This document shows, piece after piece, positions 44,381-52,375 of a stretch of DNA of 64,000 nt; positions within the stretch are counted from its first letter, which is position 1, and the number at the start of each line of letters is the position of its first letter. The translations under genes and the position numbers were made by a program. The DNA lies in contig NZ_PQMG01000003.1 in NCBI RefSeq assembly GCF_008930665.1, forward strand, positions 248,001 through 312,000, read 5' to 3'. The DNA is from Corynebacterium sp. 74A (lineage in GTDB: Bacteria > Actinomycetota > Actinomycetes > Mycobacteriales > Mycobacteriaceae). The notes under the pieces are model-generated. The model saw nothing but the letters and a program-made list of their open reading frames with translations. It had not been told where the DNA came from and made no database searches.

Positions 44381-45670
44381 GTGTTGTGGCCGAGCGCACA
44401 TCCTGATCACGCAGCGGAGGTGGCACGGCTACACCCCACCGCCGCTCCGGTGGCCTCGGCCCCTGCGACTGTGCCGGTCATTGGCGAATATGGCGATGAC
44501 ACCGGCGGTACCGTGATCATTGCGCACACGACCTATCGCAGCGCGGTAGCCGCCAGCCCTGTCGCAGAGGATGTAGTGCGGGTGCAGGTGCACGCCCGCG
44601 ATGTGGACGGCACCACCACCACGTTCAGCGAGACCATTGGCTGGTCGCGGGTGGTCGAGCTCATGGACCAGCCGCCCGCTGCCCACGCGGAGCTACGCAC
44701 CGCTTATCCGTGGGCATGGCGCTTATCGACGCTCATTGCCAGCCTCGGCTGGCGTCCCTCCGCCGCCTCCGGCCACGCCGGCTTGGAGATCACTGTCTTC
44801 ACCGATATTCCCGCCGTCGAGGGCTTTGGTCGCTTCGAGGCCACCGAGGCGGCGCTGGCGCTGCTCATTCACAGCGAGTCCACGGCCAAGGATGATGCGC
44901 CAGGGCGCACCCGCGTGGTGGACACCTTGGTGCATCATGCCGCCACGCTGGCCCCGCAGCCGGTGCTTCCCGCCCGCTACCATACGGCGCTGCGTAGCAC
45001 CGGCGCATCCACGAGGCCGCATCTGGTGGTGCTCGATCACGCCGATGGCTCGGTGACGGCCGCCGCGCATCTCAGCCAGGACGGCGGACAGCCGCACGTG
45101 GTGATCGGGGTGTATGCCCCGGGCCAGCGCCCCGCGCCTGCGGAGGCGAGCGCCACCCGCCGTGCCTGCATGGCTGCGGCGTGTTCCACCTTCGGAGTGA
45201 CGACACTGCGGAGTCTCCCCGATGCCCCGGAGCGCATCCATGACTGGGTGCAGGCGCTGCATATTCACCATTCCCACAGCGATTCCGCCGTGCCGGACTA
45301 TGTGCCGAGCGCCCGCGAGGCACAGGAGTGGGCCGAGTTTTTCGCGGCGGAAGATGAGCGCGCCCAGCACACCGCCATGTTTTTGCGCTCCCGGCGCGAA
45401 TCCCAAGCCTATGATGCGCTGAATGCCTCGGCAACAGCACTAGCGACGCACTGTGCCACGGGCAGCGCCCTCGATGAGCACCTCACCGCGCTGGTGCAGC
45501 TCTGCCGCGCCCGCGGGGCCGTGGCGGCTCGCCCCCTAGAGTGGGGCGTCTCGCCCGCGGTACTCGCCGTTGTCCCCCAGTCCCGCGCCCAGCACACCAT
45601 TGCGGAGCTCAGCGAGGACGGGTGTGTCGTCGTTGCGCTGGGCACCGGAACCACCGCTTGTATGCACTAG
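44381..45670 (+). CDS. degenerate galactokinase-like (GHMP family) protein
   Basis: A 429-residue protein that I align to galactokinase by segments rather than by active-site motifs. VPVIGEYGDDTGGTVI matches the sugar-binding VNLIGEHTDYNGG. TVFTDIPAVEGFGRFEATEAAL sits where the ATP loop (DIPxGxGLSSSAALE) belongs. ATRRACMAAACSTFGVTTLRSL and SALDEHLTALVQLCRARGAVAAR match C-terminal helices, but the final GxGFGG motif is replaced by EWGVSPAVL. With the ATP loop gone, kinase activity is unlikely. It is intact, 22 bp before thiD, and has a strong AAGGAGG site before GTG 44381, so it is expressed as a gene, not a relic. Confidence 0.6.
   Translation: MLWPSAHPDHAAEVARLHPTAAPVASAPATVPVIGEYGDDTGGTVIIAHTTYRSAVAASPVAEDVVRVQVHARDVDGTTTTFSETIGWSRVVELMDQPPAAHAELRTAYPWAWRLSTLIASLGWRPSAASGHAGLEITVFTDIPAVEGFGRFEATEAALALLIHSESTAKDDAPGRTRVVDTLVHHAATLAPQPVLPARYHTALRSTGASTRPHLVVLDHADGSVTAAAHLSQDGGQPHVVIGVYAPGQRPAPAEASATRRACMAAACSTFGVTTLRSLPDAPERIHDWVQALHIHHSHSDSAVPDYVPSAREAQEWAEFFAAEDERAQHTAMFLRSRRESQAYDALNASATALATHCATGSALDEHLTALVQLCRARGAVAARPLEWGVSPAVLAVVPQSRAQHTIAELSEDGCVVVALGTGTTACMH
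44721..44732 (-). repeat. copy of the 12-mer, inside the galactokinase-like gene
   Basis: The coding strand reads gGC GCT TAT... region in frame Arg-Leu-Ser-Thr-Leu (cGC TTA TCG ACG Ctc). This is the only internal copy not read as Leu-Ile-Asp, yet it has the same orientation as the others. Confidence 0.9.
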
Positions 45671-45691
45671 CCCCCATCTACACGAGAGCCT

Positions 45692-46555
45692 ATGACCTTC
45701 GACTCCATCCCTCGCGTCCTGTCCATCGCCGGTACGGATCCCACCGGCGGCGCCGGTATCCAAGCCGATATCAAGGCCATCTCCGCGGCCGGTGGTTTCG
45801 CCATGACGGTGGTGACCTCCCTGGTATCGCAAAACACACGCGGGGTGCGCGAGATTTTTACCCCGCCCCGCTCTTTCCTGCGCGAGCAGCTGGAGGCGGT
45901 GCGCAGCGATGTGGATATTGACGCCATCAAGATCGGCATGCTTGGCGATCGCGACACCATCGGCGAGGTGGCGGATTTTCTGGGGCGTATCGACGCCGAC
46001 ATCCCGGTGGTGATCGACCCCGTGATGCAGGCCTCCTCGGGGGATCTGCTGCACGATGAGCGCTCGGCCGATGCCCTCATTGAGCTGCTTCCTCGCGCCG
46101 ATCTGATCACTCCCAATGCTGGGGAGCTGGCGGTGCTCCGCCAGGCCATGAACGGCAGCGGTCCTTTCCACGCTGGGGAGTGCACGAATCGCGAGGAATC
46201 GCTCGCCTATGCCGCCGAGGTGGCGCGCACGCTGCACACCGCCGTGGTGTGCAAGGGCGGCCATATCTCCGATGCGGACGCCGGCAATACACTGATCACC
46301 CCCGATGGCGCCCAGTGGCATACCCCTGTCGAGCGAATCGATACCCGCAATACCCACGGCACCGGCTGCTCCTTGTCCTCGGCTATTGCGACTCGGCTCG
46401 GCGCCGGCGAGCATGCATCCGAGGCTGTGCACTGGGCCACCGTGTGGCTGCATGAGGCCATCGCGCACGCCGATGAGCTGGAGGTAGGCCACGGCCATGG
46501 GCCGGTGCACCACTTCCATCAGCTCTACCGGCAGGCCGGGCTGCTGGGCGAGTAA
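45692..46555 (+). CDS. thiD: hydroxymethylpyrimidine (phosphate) kinase
   Basis: Phosphorylates HMP and HMP-phosphate for thiamine synthesis. The 287-residue ribokinase-like protein has GTDPTGGAGIQADIKA, IGMLGD, the VVIDPVMQASSGD motif, LITPNAGE and the anion hole/catalytic base in NTHGTGCSLSSAI. It lacks a fused ThiE or TenA domain. No THI-box riboswitch is possible in the 21-bp gap upstream, so it is probably co-transcribed with the galactokinase-like gene. The stop codon overlaps the A-run that forms the rnpB terminator on the other strand. Confidence 0.93.
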   Translation: MTFDSIPRVLSIAGTDPTGGAGIQADIKAISAAGGFAMTVVTSLVSQNTRGVREIFTPPRSFLREQLEAVRSDVDIDAIKIGMLGDRDTIGEVADFLGRIDADIPVVIDPVMQASSGDLLHDERSADALIELLPRADLITPNAGELAVLRQAMNGSGPFHAGECTNREESLAYAAEVARTLHTAVVCKGGHISDADAGNTLITPDGAQWHTPVERIDTRNTHGTGCSLSSAIATRLGAGEHASEAVHWATVWLHEAIAHADELEVGHGHGPVHHFHQLYRQAGLLGE

Positions 46556-46562
46556 AAAAGAG

Positions 46563-47017
46563 GGGCGAATGAGCCGGCCTATGAGCCGGATTCTGTTCCC
46601 GCGGCTGCTGCCGTGGGCGGTAATCATCCATCTGGACCCGCCATTGCTGACGGGCCTCACGCGGCCAACCCACACGGCTCAAGAAGTCGAGCAACCTCAG
46701 CCTTTCACTTGGCTGTCCGTGTGCAGGCACACCAGTGGTGCGCCCTTCGGCCTTGCTCCCGGTGGGGTTTACCTAGCCGCCCGCATCACTGCGGGCGCTG
46801 GTGCGCTCTTAACACACCCTTTCACCCTTACCTGCCAGTGCATATCTTCCAGTACAGCTGGGAGGCGGTTTCCTTTCTGTGGCACTATTCCCGCAGGTCG
46901 CCCTGGGTTGCCGTTAGCAACCACCGTGCTCTGTGGAGTCCGGACTTTCCTCGACGAGGCGACGTACACGCTCCCGCGCAGTTACGCCCGCCGCGATTAC
47001 CCAGCCGACTCATTCGC
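46563..47017 (-). ncRNA. rnpB: RNase P RNA (bacterial type A)
   Basis: Catalytic RNA that trims tRNA 5' ends. Read on the reverse strand, the ends pair as helix P1 (CGAATGAGTCGGC with GCCGGCTCATTCG). The universal core GAGGAAAGTCCGGACTCCAC is at about 46940-46960, the ACAGAAACCGCCT region is near 46870, and the 3' end has AGAATCCGGCTCAT. Downstream on the reverse strand CTCTTTTTT ends transcription. A TAAGCT -10 hexamer (47031-47026) overlaps the stop codon of the RNase H gene, so this RNA has its own promoter inside that gene's end. Boundaries are good to a few bases. Confidence 0.95.
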
Positions 47018-47028
47018 AAGAAGCTAGC

Positions 47029-48231
47029 TTAGCCGGTGAGATTCACAATACGCACACTCACTGGGCCATCGGCGTAAAACTCCACCACGGAGATGGAGGC
47101 GAGGTCGAGGTGTAGCCGGTGAAAGAAGCGCTCATCGGCGCCGAGGGCATGCCTCAGCACCGCTTTGATGGGGGTGACATGGGCGACGAGGGCAAGGGTG
47201 CGTTCGCGGTGGCGCTCGATGAGCTGCTGCACGCCTTCCCACACGCGATGATCGGCGTCGAGTACGGATTCCCCACCGGGGGCGGCCGTGGTGGGGTCGT
47301 TCAGCCAAGTGCTGTGCAGCTGTGGATCGCGGGCGTGGGCGTCGGCGAAGCTCAGCCCATCCCAGTCGCCAAAGTCCATCTCGTGCAGGTATTCGGCGGT
47401 GTCCACAGCGGGGCCTTCGATCGTCTCGGCGAGGATCTCGGCGCTGCGCTGGGCGCGGCTCAGAGGCGAGGCCACGATGGCGTCGATGTGCTGCGCCCCA
47501 TAGAAGCCCTCCCCGTCGAGGCCCGCGGCAATGCGCTGTGCAGCCGCCCGCACCTGCTGTTCGCCGAGCTCCGTGAGCGGGGCATCAGAGTGGCCGGCAT
47601 AGAGTTTCTGCGCGGACATCTCGGTTTGGCCGTGGCGCAGCAGGATCAGCCGCGTCGGCGTGCTCGTCGCCCCAGTCCAGCGCGCCGCGGTGCTGGGGGC
47701 GCTCGGGGCGGGGTCGAGCGGCAGTTCCTGAACGGTGCCGGGCTCGTCGGTGGCGAGCAGCGGATGTACCGCCCGTGGCTGCGGGCGATCCTCCCCACCG
47801 AGCACCATGTGCCCCGGCTTCACCCCGGTGCTGTGCAGGTCCATGGCCTCATTAGAGAGCTCATCGGCCCGCTTATTCTTGGCCCGCGGAATCCAGTGAT
47901 AGCTCACTTCCCCGATCTCTTGGGCCAGGGAGCGCGCCGCCAGTGCCAGCTTCTGCATATCGGCGTGTTTGATCTTCCACGCCCCAGACATCTGCTGCAC
48001 CACCAGCTTGGAGTCCATGTACACCTCCACCTCGGAGGCGCCAAGGTCGCGGGCGACCCGCAGACCGTTAATCATGCCGTGGTATTCGGCCACGTTATTG
48101 CTCGCCGAGCCCAGGTATTCCACCACGGTGGCCAGCTCGCGGCTGCGGGTGGCGTTATACACCACGGTGCCGGCCCCAGCGATACCGGGATTGCCGCGCG
48201 AGCCGCCATCGGATTCAATAACCAGCTTCAC
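47029..48231 (-). CDS. bifunctional RNase HI / phosphoglycerate-mutase-like phosphatase (CobC-like)
   Basis: A 400-residue fusion matching mycobacterial Rv2228c. Residues 1-135 are RNase HI (ESDGGSRGNPGIAGAG, AEYHGMINGL, VYMDSKLVVQQM, with the acidic active-site residues), which removes RNA from RNA-DNA hybrids. A linker of about 60 residues follows. From residue 195 a histidine phosphatase domain begins with LILLRHGQTEMS and continues with ASPLSRAQRSAEIL and EMDFGDWDG; in Rv2228c this part is reported to act on alpha-ribazole phosphate or similar. It overlaps the rnpB promoter at its 3' end and follows the zinc-ribbon gene by 14 bp. Confidence 0.93.
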   Translation of the reverse strand: MKLVIESDGGSRGNPGIAGAGTVVYNATRSRELATVVEYLGSASNNVAEYHGMINGLRVARDLGASEVEVYMDSKLVVQQMSGAWKIKHADMQKLALAARSLAQEIGEVSYHWIPRAKNKRADELSNEAMDLHSTGVKPGHMVLGGEDRPQPRAVHPLLATDEPGTVQELPLDPAPSAPSTAARWTGATSTPTRLILLRHGQTEMSAQKLYAGHSDAPLTELGEQQVRAAAQRIAAGLDGEGFYGAQHIDAIVASPLSRAQRSAEILAETIEGPAVDTAEYLHEMDFGDWDGLSFADAHARDPQLHSTWLNDPTTAAPGGESVLDADHRVWEGVQQLIERHRERTLALVAHVTPIKAVLRHALGADERFFHRLHLDLASISVVEFYADGPVSVRIVNLTG

Positions 48232-48245
48232 AGATGCTCCCCCCC

Positions 48246-48962
48246 CTAGCCGCGCTCACGCACCAAGTAGGTGCCACACTCTGGGCAGGTGGGCACGCTA
48301 TCGCTGGGGGCGGACATGATGGCGGATGCCTGCGCCACCGGCAGGATAATGGAACACCCGCCACAGGTGCGCCCATTAAAGAATGCGGCGCCGAAGGCGG
48401 AGGCGCTCGCCGCGAGCAGCCGCAGCGCGTCCTCGGGGAGCTCGGCGCGGAGCTCAGTGATGCGCTCCGCATTAGAGGCCTCGGCGGCCTCGGTGGCGTG
48501 CTGGGCGGCGGCCACCGCCCGCTCCGCGGCCTCGATCTTGCGATCCAACTCATCGGATTCCGCGCCGCTGGCCATGGTATTCATCTCGGCGGCAGTCACC
48601 CTCTGCTCTGCCTCCTGCAGGAGGTTTTGCTGCTCGCTCAGTTTCTGGCGAGTGGAGCGGAGATCGTGCTCGAGATCGCGGCGGGTGGCGGTATCCGTCG
48701 ACGCCCCCAAGGCCTGCACATTGGCCTTTTCGCGGCGCCGTAGCTTGCGGATATCCGCCTCGATCCGGCTAACCGCCCACCGCTGATCCTCGGTGGACAT
48801 CTGCGAGGCGGCGCGGGCATTGCGCTCCTCGGCGCGCTGGGCGAGCAACGCCTCCAACACCTCGCGCTCGGCCTGCTCTTCTTTTTTCAGCGGGCCGGCT
48901 CCAACGCGTTCGCGGCGAGCTAATTCGGCGAGCATGGGCTGCAAGTGCGCAGCTAGGCGCAT
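48246..48962 (-). CDS. coiled-coil zinc-ribbon protein (Rv2229c family)
   Basis: A 238-residue protein with long coiled-coil helices (about residues 10-180, rich in Glu, Arg, Ala, Leu heptads) and a C-terminal zinc ribbon with paired cysteines CGGC and CPEC. The family (zf-RING_7, DUF-type, also called CdsZ) is conserved across actinobacteria in this gene order. Its role is unknown, although interaction with RNA or the ribosome has been suggested for relatives. It lies between the Nif3-family gene (9 bp) and the RNase H fusion (14 bp), clearly one operon. Confidence 0.88.
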   Translation of the reverse strand: MRLAAHLQPMLAELARRERVGAGPLKKEEQAEREVLEALLAQRAEERNARAASQMSTEDQRWAVSRIEADIRKLRRREKANVQALGASTDTATRRDLEHDLRSTRQKLSEQQNLLQEAEQRVTAAEMNTMASGAESDELDRKIEAAERAVAAAQHATEAAEASNAERITELRAELPEDALRLLAASASAFGAAFFNGRTCGGCSIILPVAQASAIMSAPSDSVPTCPECGTYLVRERG

Positions 48963-48971
48963 GATTCTCCT

Positions 48972-50111
48972 CTAGTGGTGGTGCGGGTGTGCGGACATCG
49001 TCCACGGGTCGGTACGGATGTCGATGATTGTAGTGTCTAGCCCCGTTTCCGTAGCGATCAGCTCACTGACCTGCGCGGTCCAGGGGAACTCGCTGGCCCA
49101 GTGCGCGGTATCGATCACGGCGGGGCCACCGGCGCGCAGATACTCGTCCACGGGGTGATGGCGCAGATCGGAGGTGACGTAGACATCCACGTCCAATCCG
49201 CGCACCGTATCGAGGAAGCTATCCCCCGCCCCCGAGGAGACCGCCACGCGCTGCACGAGCTGCTCGGGGTCGCCGGCGGCCCGAATCCCCCAGGCGGTTT
49301 CGGGCAGGGCGTTCGCCACCTGCTGCACAAAATCGGCGAGCCGCATCGGCTCGGGCAGCTGTCCGATGCGCCCCAACCCATAGGCCTGCTCGGGGTCGGT
49401 GATGCCGGCGAGCTCGACGATATCGAAGGCCACCTCCTCATAGGGATGGGCCTGCTGCAGTGCGTCATGGATGGCCTGGCGGGCTCGGCGCGGGGCCACG
49501 CATTCCACCCGCCACTCGGTGGTGTGCTGCAGGGTGCCCACCTCGCCGTCATAGGGATCGGCGCCGTCCTGGGGCTCAAATTGGCCGGTACCGGGGAAGC
49601 TATAGGCGCACTTGGCATAGTGCCCGATCTCGCCCGCACCAGCACTAAATAGCGCCTGCTTGACCTGCTCCAGATGGCTCTCGGGCACCTGTACGCCCCA
49701 CTTATCCAGTCCCGCGGGATCGATCGGTTTGATGGGCCGGCCAGGGCAAATGCCGACCAGCTCGGCGAGCTTATCGTTCACCCCGGGCCGCGCCGAATCG
49801 GCATTGGTGTGCGCCGCAAAAAGCGCCACCCCGCCGCGGATAAGGGTGTGCAGCACCTGCCCCTTGGGGGTGTCGGCGGCCACCGAGTTCACACCCCGCA
49901 GCAGCAGCGGGTGGTGCACGATGAGCATGTCCACCCCCTGCTCCACGGCGCGCTGGGCCACCTCGAGGGTGACATCCAAAGCGAAGCCCACAGAACGCAC
50001 TGGTGCTGTCGGGTCACCGCAGATCAGGCCCACCTTGTCCCAGGATTCCGCCAGATAGGGCGGGTAGGCGCGGTCTAGGATGGTGCGGATATCGGCCACG
50101 GTATAGCTCAT
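48972..50111 (-). CDS. Nif3-like dinuclear metal protein (DUF34)
   Basis: A 379-residue protein of the Nif3/DUF34 family. N-terminal and C-terminal halves form the conserved metal-binding core: ESWDKVGLICGD, VDMLIVHHPLLLRG (two His) and HTNADSARPG at the front; DVYVTSDLRHHPVDEY and IDTAHWASE at the back. A 140-residue insert domain (about 150-275, with HPYEEVAFDIVEL) is the usual PII-like insertion of long members. Proposed as a GTP cyclohydrolase-like or metal-chaperone protein, but function is not settled. First of the three-gene leftward operon with the zinc-ribbon and RNase H genes. Confidence 0.9.
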   Translation of the reverse strand: MSYTVADIRTILDRAYPPYLAESWDKVGLICGDPTAPVRSVGFALDVTLEVAQRAVEQGVDMLIVHHPLLLRGVNSVAADTPKGQVLHTLIRGGVALFAAHTNADSARPGVNDKLAELVGICPGRPIKPIDPAGLDKWGVQVPESHLEQVKQALFSAGAGEIGHYAKCAYSFPGTGQFEPQDGADPYDGEVGTLQHTTEWRVECVAPRRARQAIHDALQQAHPYEEVAFDIVELAGITDPEQAYGLGRIGQLPEPMRLADFVQQVANALPETAWGIRAAGDPEQLVQRVAVSSGAGDSFLDTVRGLDVDVYVTSDLRHHPVDEYLRAGGPAVIDTAHWASEFPWTAQVSELIATETGLDTTIIDIRTDPWTMSAHPHHH

Positions 50112-50159
50112 GGACTCTCCTCATTCGCTGTGGTGTGTCGTCCACCCCAGCGTACGTGC

Positions 50160-51185
50160 CTAGTCCGTGGTGGTGGCGCAGGCCTGCAGGAAAGCGTCGA
50201 TAAGCGTGCGCACAGCGGCCTCATCGCGCACCGCGAGCCGCCAATAGCGCTCATCTAGTCCGGGGAAGCTCTGGCAGGGGCGCACACTAATCCCGGCGCG
50301 GGCGAGGGCCAGGCGCACCTGCTCGGGGTGGTCGCAGCGCGGCTCGATGAGCATGAAGGGCGCGGGCGAGGTGGGCAGGTGTATCCGCGCATGCGGGGCA
50401 AGTAGCGCGCACTGGCGTTGTTTCGCTGCCGCCAGCCGCTGCCGCTCCTGGCGGAGGAACTCTTCGCCGTGGGCGGCGACGGTGAGAAAGGCCCGGTACT
50501 GCAGCGTGCTCAGCGGCCAGTGCGGACGATAGCGTGCCCAGCGCTGGAGAAACTCGGGGCTGCCCACCGCATAGCCGCAGCGCAGCCCCGCCAGGGCGAA
50601 GGTTTTGGTGAGCGAGCGCAGCACCACATACTCCCCCGCCGCGGCCTGAGTGATCACGCTCTGCTCATCGCCGGCGATATCCATGAAGGCCTCATCTATC
50701 ACCACGGTGCGCTGCGGGGCGCGCAGCTCGGCGATCTCCTCGGCGCTGTAGAGCCGGCCGGTGGGGTTGGTGGGATTGCCGAGCACCACCATGTCGGCCG
50801 CCGCGGGAATCGGCGGGAGCGAGAAATCGGCGGCGGTCGGACACAGCTCGACCTCATAGCCTTGGTCGAGCAGCTGGGCGGCGGGCTCGGTAAAACCGGG
50901 GCTGAGCACCACGGGATGGCGCGGCGCGCACCGCCCCAGCAGCGCAAAGCCTTCTGCGGCACCGTTGAGCAGGAGCACGTTTTCTGCCGGTACCCCGTGC
51001 ATCGCCGCGATCGCCTCTTGGGCCTGGGCGGCGAGGCCGTGGTCCGGATAGTCGCGCAGATTATCCACCTCGGCGCGCAGCGGCGCGAGCAGCCACTCCG
51101 GGGTGCGGGCGGCGACATTCACCGCGAAGTCGAGCTCCGCGGTGGCCGCGGGCACATCGCCGTGGAAGTGCAGATCATAGAGGGA
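50160..51185 (-). CDS. aminotransferase class I/II, CobC-like (Rv2231c family)
   Basis: A 341-residue PLP enzyme of the histidinol-phosphate aminotransferase type. Motifs: DFAVNVAARTPEWL, NGAAEGFALL, GNPTNPTGRLY, VIDEAFMDIAGDE, and the PLP lysine in RSLTKTFALAGLRCGY. In M. tuberculosis the homologue is annotated CobC, making threonine-O-phosphate-linked cobalamin intermediates. Its partner cobD lies at 53242. The frame is open to 51254, but GTG 51185 is preferred: TAGGCT ends 8 bases upstream and the N-terminus fits homologues. The C-terminal end carries a 12-mer copy (Leu-Ile-Asp-Ala). Confidence 0.82.
   Translation of the reverse strand, partial: SLYDLHFHGDVPAATAELDFAVNVAARTPEWLLAPLRAEVDNLRDYPDHGLAAQAQEAIAAMHGVPAENVLLLNGAAEGFALLGRCAPRHPVVLSPGFTEPAAQLLDQGYEVELCPTAADFSLPPIPAAADMVVLGNPTNPTGRLYSAEEIAELRAPQRTVVIDEAFMDIAGDEQSVITQAAAGEYVVLRSLTKTFALAGLRCGYAVGSPEFLQRWARYRPHWPLSTLQYRAFLTVAAHGEEFLRQERQRLAAAKQRQCALLAPHARIHLPTSPAPFMLIEPRCDHPEQVRLALARAGISVRPCQSFPGLDERYWRLAVRDEAAVRTLIDAFLQACATTTD
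50194..50205 (+). repeat. copy of the 12-mer, inside the CobC-like gene
   Basis: The coding strand (reverse) reads acG CTT ATC GAC GCt ttc (Thr-Leu-Ile-Asp-Ala-Phe), preceded by A instead of the usual G in motif orientation. Confidence 0.9.
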
Positions 51186-51238
51186 CACAAGCGTCAAGCC
51201 TAAAGCATGGCGTGGGTGTTTCTGACAGACTGGACAGC

Positions 51239-51898
51239 ATGAGTTCTGGGACATTTCTGCTGCTCGATATTGATGGCACCCTCGTGGATTCCTTTCGCGG
51301 CATCCGCCATAGCCTGCTACTCGCCTTAGACGAGCTGGGCGTGGAGCACCCCAGCGAGGAGTTCCTCTCCACTATTGCTGGTCCGCCGATGGAGCAGACC
51401 CTCGGCCGGCTCGGTCTGGATGAGCAGACGGCGCGCCGGGGCCTGCACGCCTATCTGCGTTATTTCGGTGAGTCGGGCTGGTCGATGTCGCAGCCCTACC
51501 CCGGCGCGCTGGATTTTCTGCGCCGCGCCGCCGCCACCCCAGGGTTGACCGTGGCCACCTGTTCGAGCAAGGGCGAAGGCTTCGCCCGCCAGACTCTGGA
51601 GTACTTCGACATGATGGAGCACCTCGCCTTCCTCGGGGCGGCCGAGGAGCACGGCACCCGCCGCACTAAGATTGCGGTGCTCGACTATGTCATGGACCAC
51701 CTCGAGATCGATCCGCAGCGCGACACAGTGGTGCTGGTGGGCGATCGCATCCACGATTTCGAGGCGGCCCACGCCCGGTCGATCGACTCCATCGCGGCCG
51801 AGTGGGGATATGGGCGTCCGGACGAGTACACGGCGGCCACCCACTCCGCCTCCGATTTTGCAGCCACCGAAAGGATTCTCAGTGACTACTTCAGCTAA
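51239..51898 (+). CDS. HAD-superfamily phosphatase (phosphoglycolate-phosphatase-like)
   Basis: A 219-residue hydrolase. Motif I is LLDIDGTLVDS (two Asp), motif II is in TVATCSSKGEGF, and motif III/IV is VVLVGDRIHDFEAA. An alpha-helical cap lies between residues 20 and 85. In M. tuberculosis the gene at this position, ptkA, is a HAD protein reported to phosphorylate the adjacent phosphatase PtpA; the same pairing is seen here, but kinase function is only an analogy. CAGACT lies 7 bases before ATG 51239 (leaderless). Overlaps the next gene by 17 bp. Confidence 0.85.
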   Translation: MSSGTFLLLDIDGTLVDSFRGIRHSLLLALDELGVEHPSEEFLSTIAGPPMEQTLGRLGLDEQTARRGLHAYLRYFGESGWSMSQPYPGALDFLRRAAATPGLTVATCSSKGEGFARQTLEYFDMMEHLAFLGAAEEHGTRRTKIAVLDYVMDHLEIDPQRDTVVLVGDRIHDFEAAHARSIDSIAAEWGYGRPDEYTAATHSASDFAATERILSDYFS

Positions 51899-52370
51899 AC
51901 CCCACATCGTGTTCGTCTGCACCGGCAATATTTGCCGCTCTCCCATGGCCGAGGTCATCGTGCGCGCCGCAGTCGAGGATGCGGGCATGGCCGATGCCGT
52001 CGAGATCTCCTCCTGCGGTATCGGCGGCTGGCATAGCGGACAACAGGCGGATCGCCGCGCCCGCGCCGAATTGGCTGCGCATGGCTACGATGGTGAGTCC
52101 CATCGCGCCCAGCAGCTTAATAGTGCGCTTATCGACGCCGACCTGCTCATCGCTCTCGACCATGGCCACGTGGATGATCTTCTCTCCCAGGGCGCCGCTG
52201 CGGAGCGCATTCGTCTATTGCGTTCCTTTGATCCGGACTCCGATCCGGAGGCCATCGTGGAGGATCCCTATTATGGCGGCAGCGAGGGCTTTAGCATCAC
52301 CCGCACGCAGATCGAGGCGGCCACCCCGGGCATTGTGGACTGGGTTCGCCACGCGACTTCGCTAAGCTAA
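51882..52370 (+). CDS. ptpA: low-molecular-weight protein tyrosine phosphatase
   Basis: A 162-residue phosphatase. The P-loop CTGNICRS (C-x5-R-S) is close to the N-terminus in HIVFVCTGNICRSPMAE, and the general acid Asp is in VEDPYYGG. This is the PtpA (Rv2234) type. GTG 51882 is preceded by GAAAGG and lies inside the end of the HAD gene, so they are translationally coupled. The gene contains a 12-mer copy (Ala-Leu-Ile-Asp-Ala-Asp). In non-pathogens it probably reverses tyrosine phosphorylation of envelope proteins. Confidence 0.92.
   Translation: MTTSAKPHIVFVCTGNICRSPMAEVIVRAAVEDAGMADAVEISSCGIGGWHSGQQADRRARAELAAHGYDGESHRAQQLNSALIDADLLIALDHGHVDDLLSQGAAAERIRLLRSFDPDSDPEAIVEDPYYGGSEGFSITRTQIEAATPGIVDWVRHATSLS
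52127..52138 (-). repeat. copy of the 12-mer, inside ptpA
   Basis: The coding strand reads gtG CGC TTA... as gcG CTT ATC GAC GCc gac in the ptpA frame (Ala-Leu-Ile-Asp-Ala-Asp). Confidence 0.9.
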
Positions 52371-52375
52371 GCACC

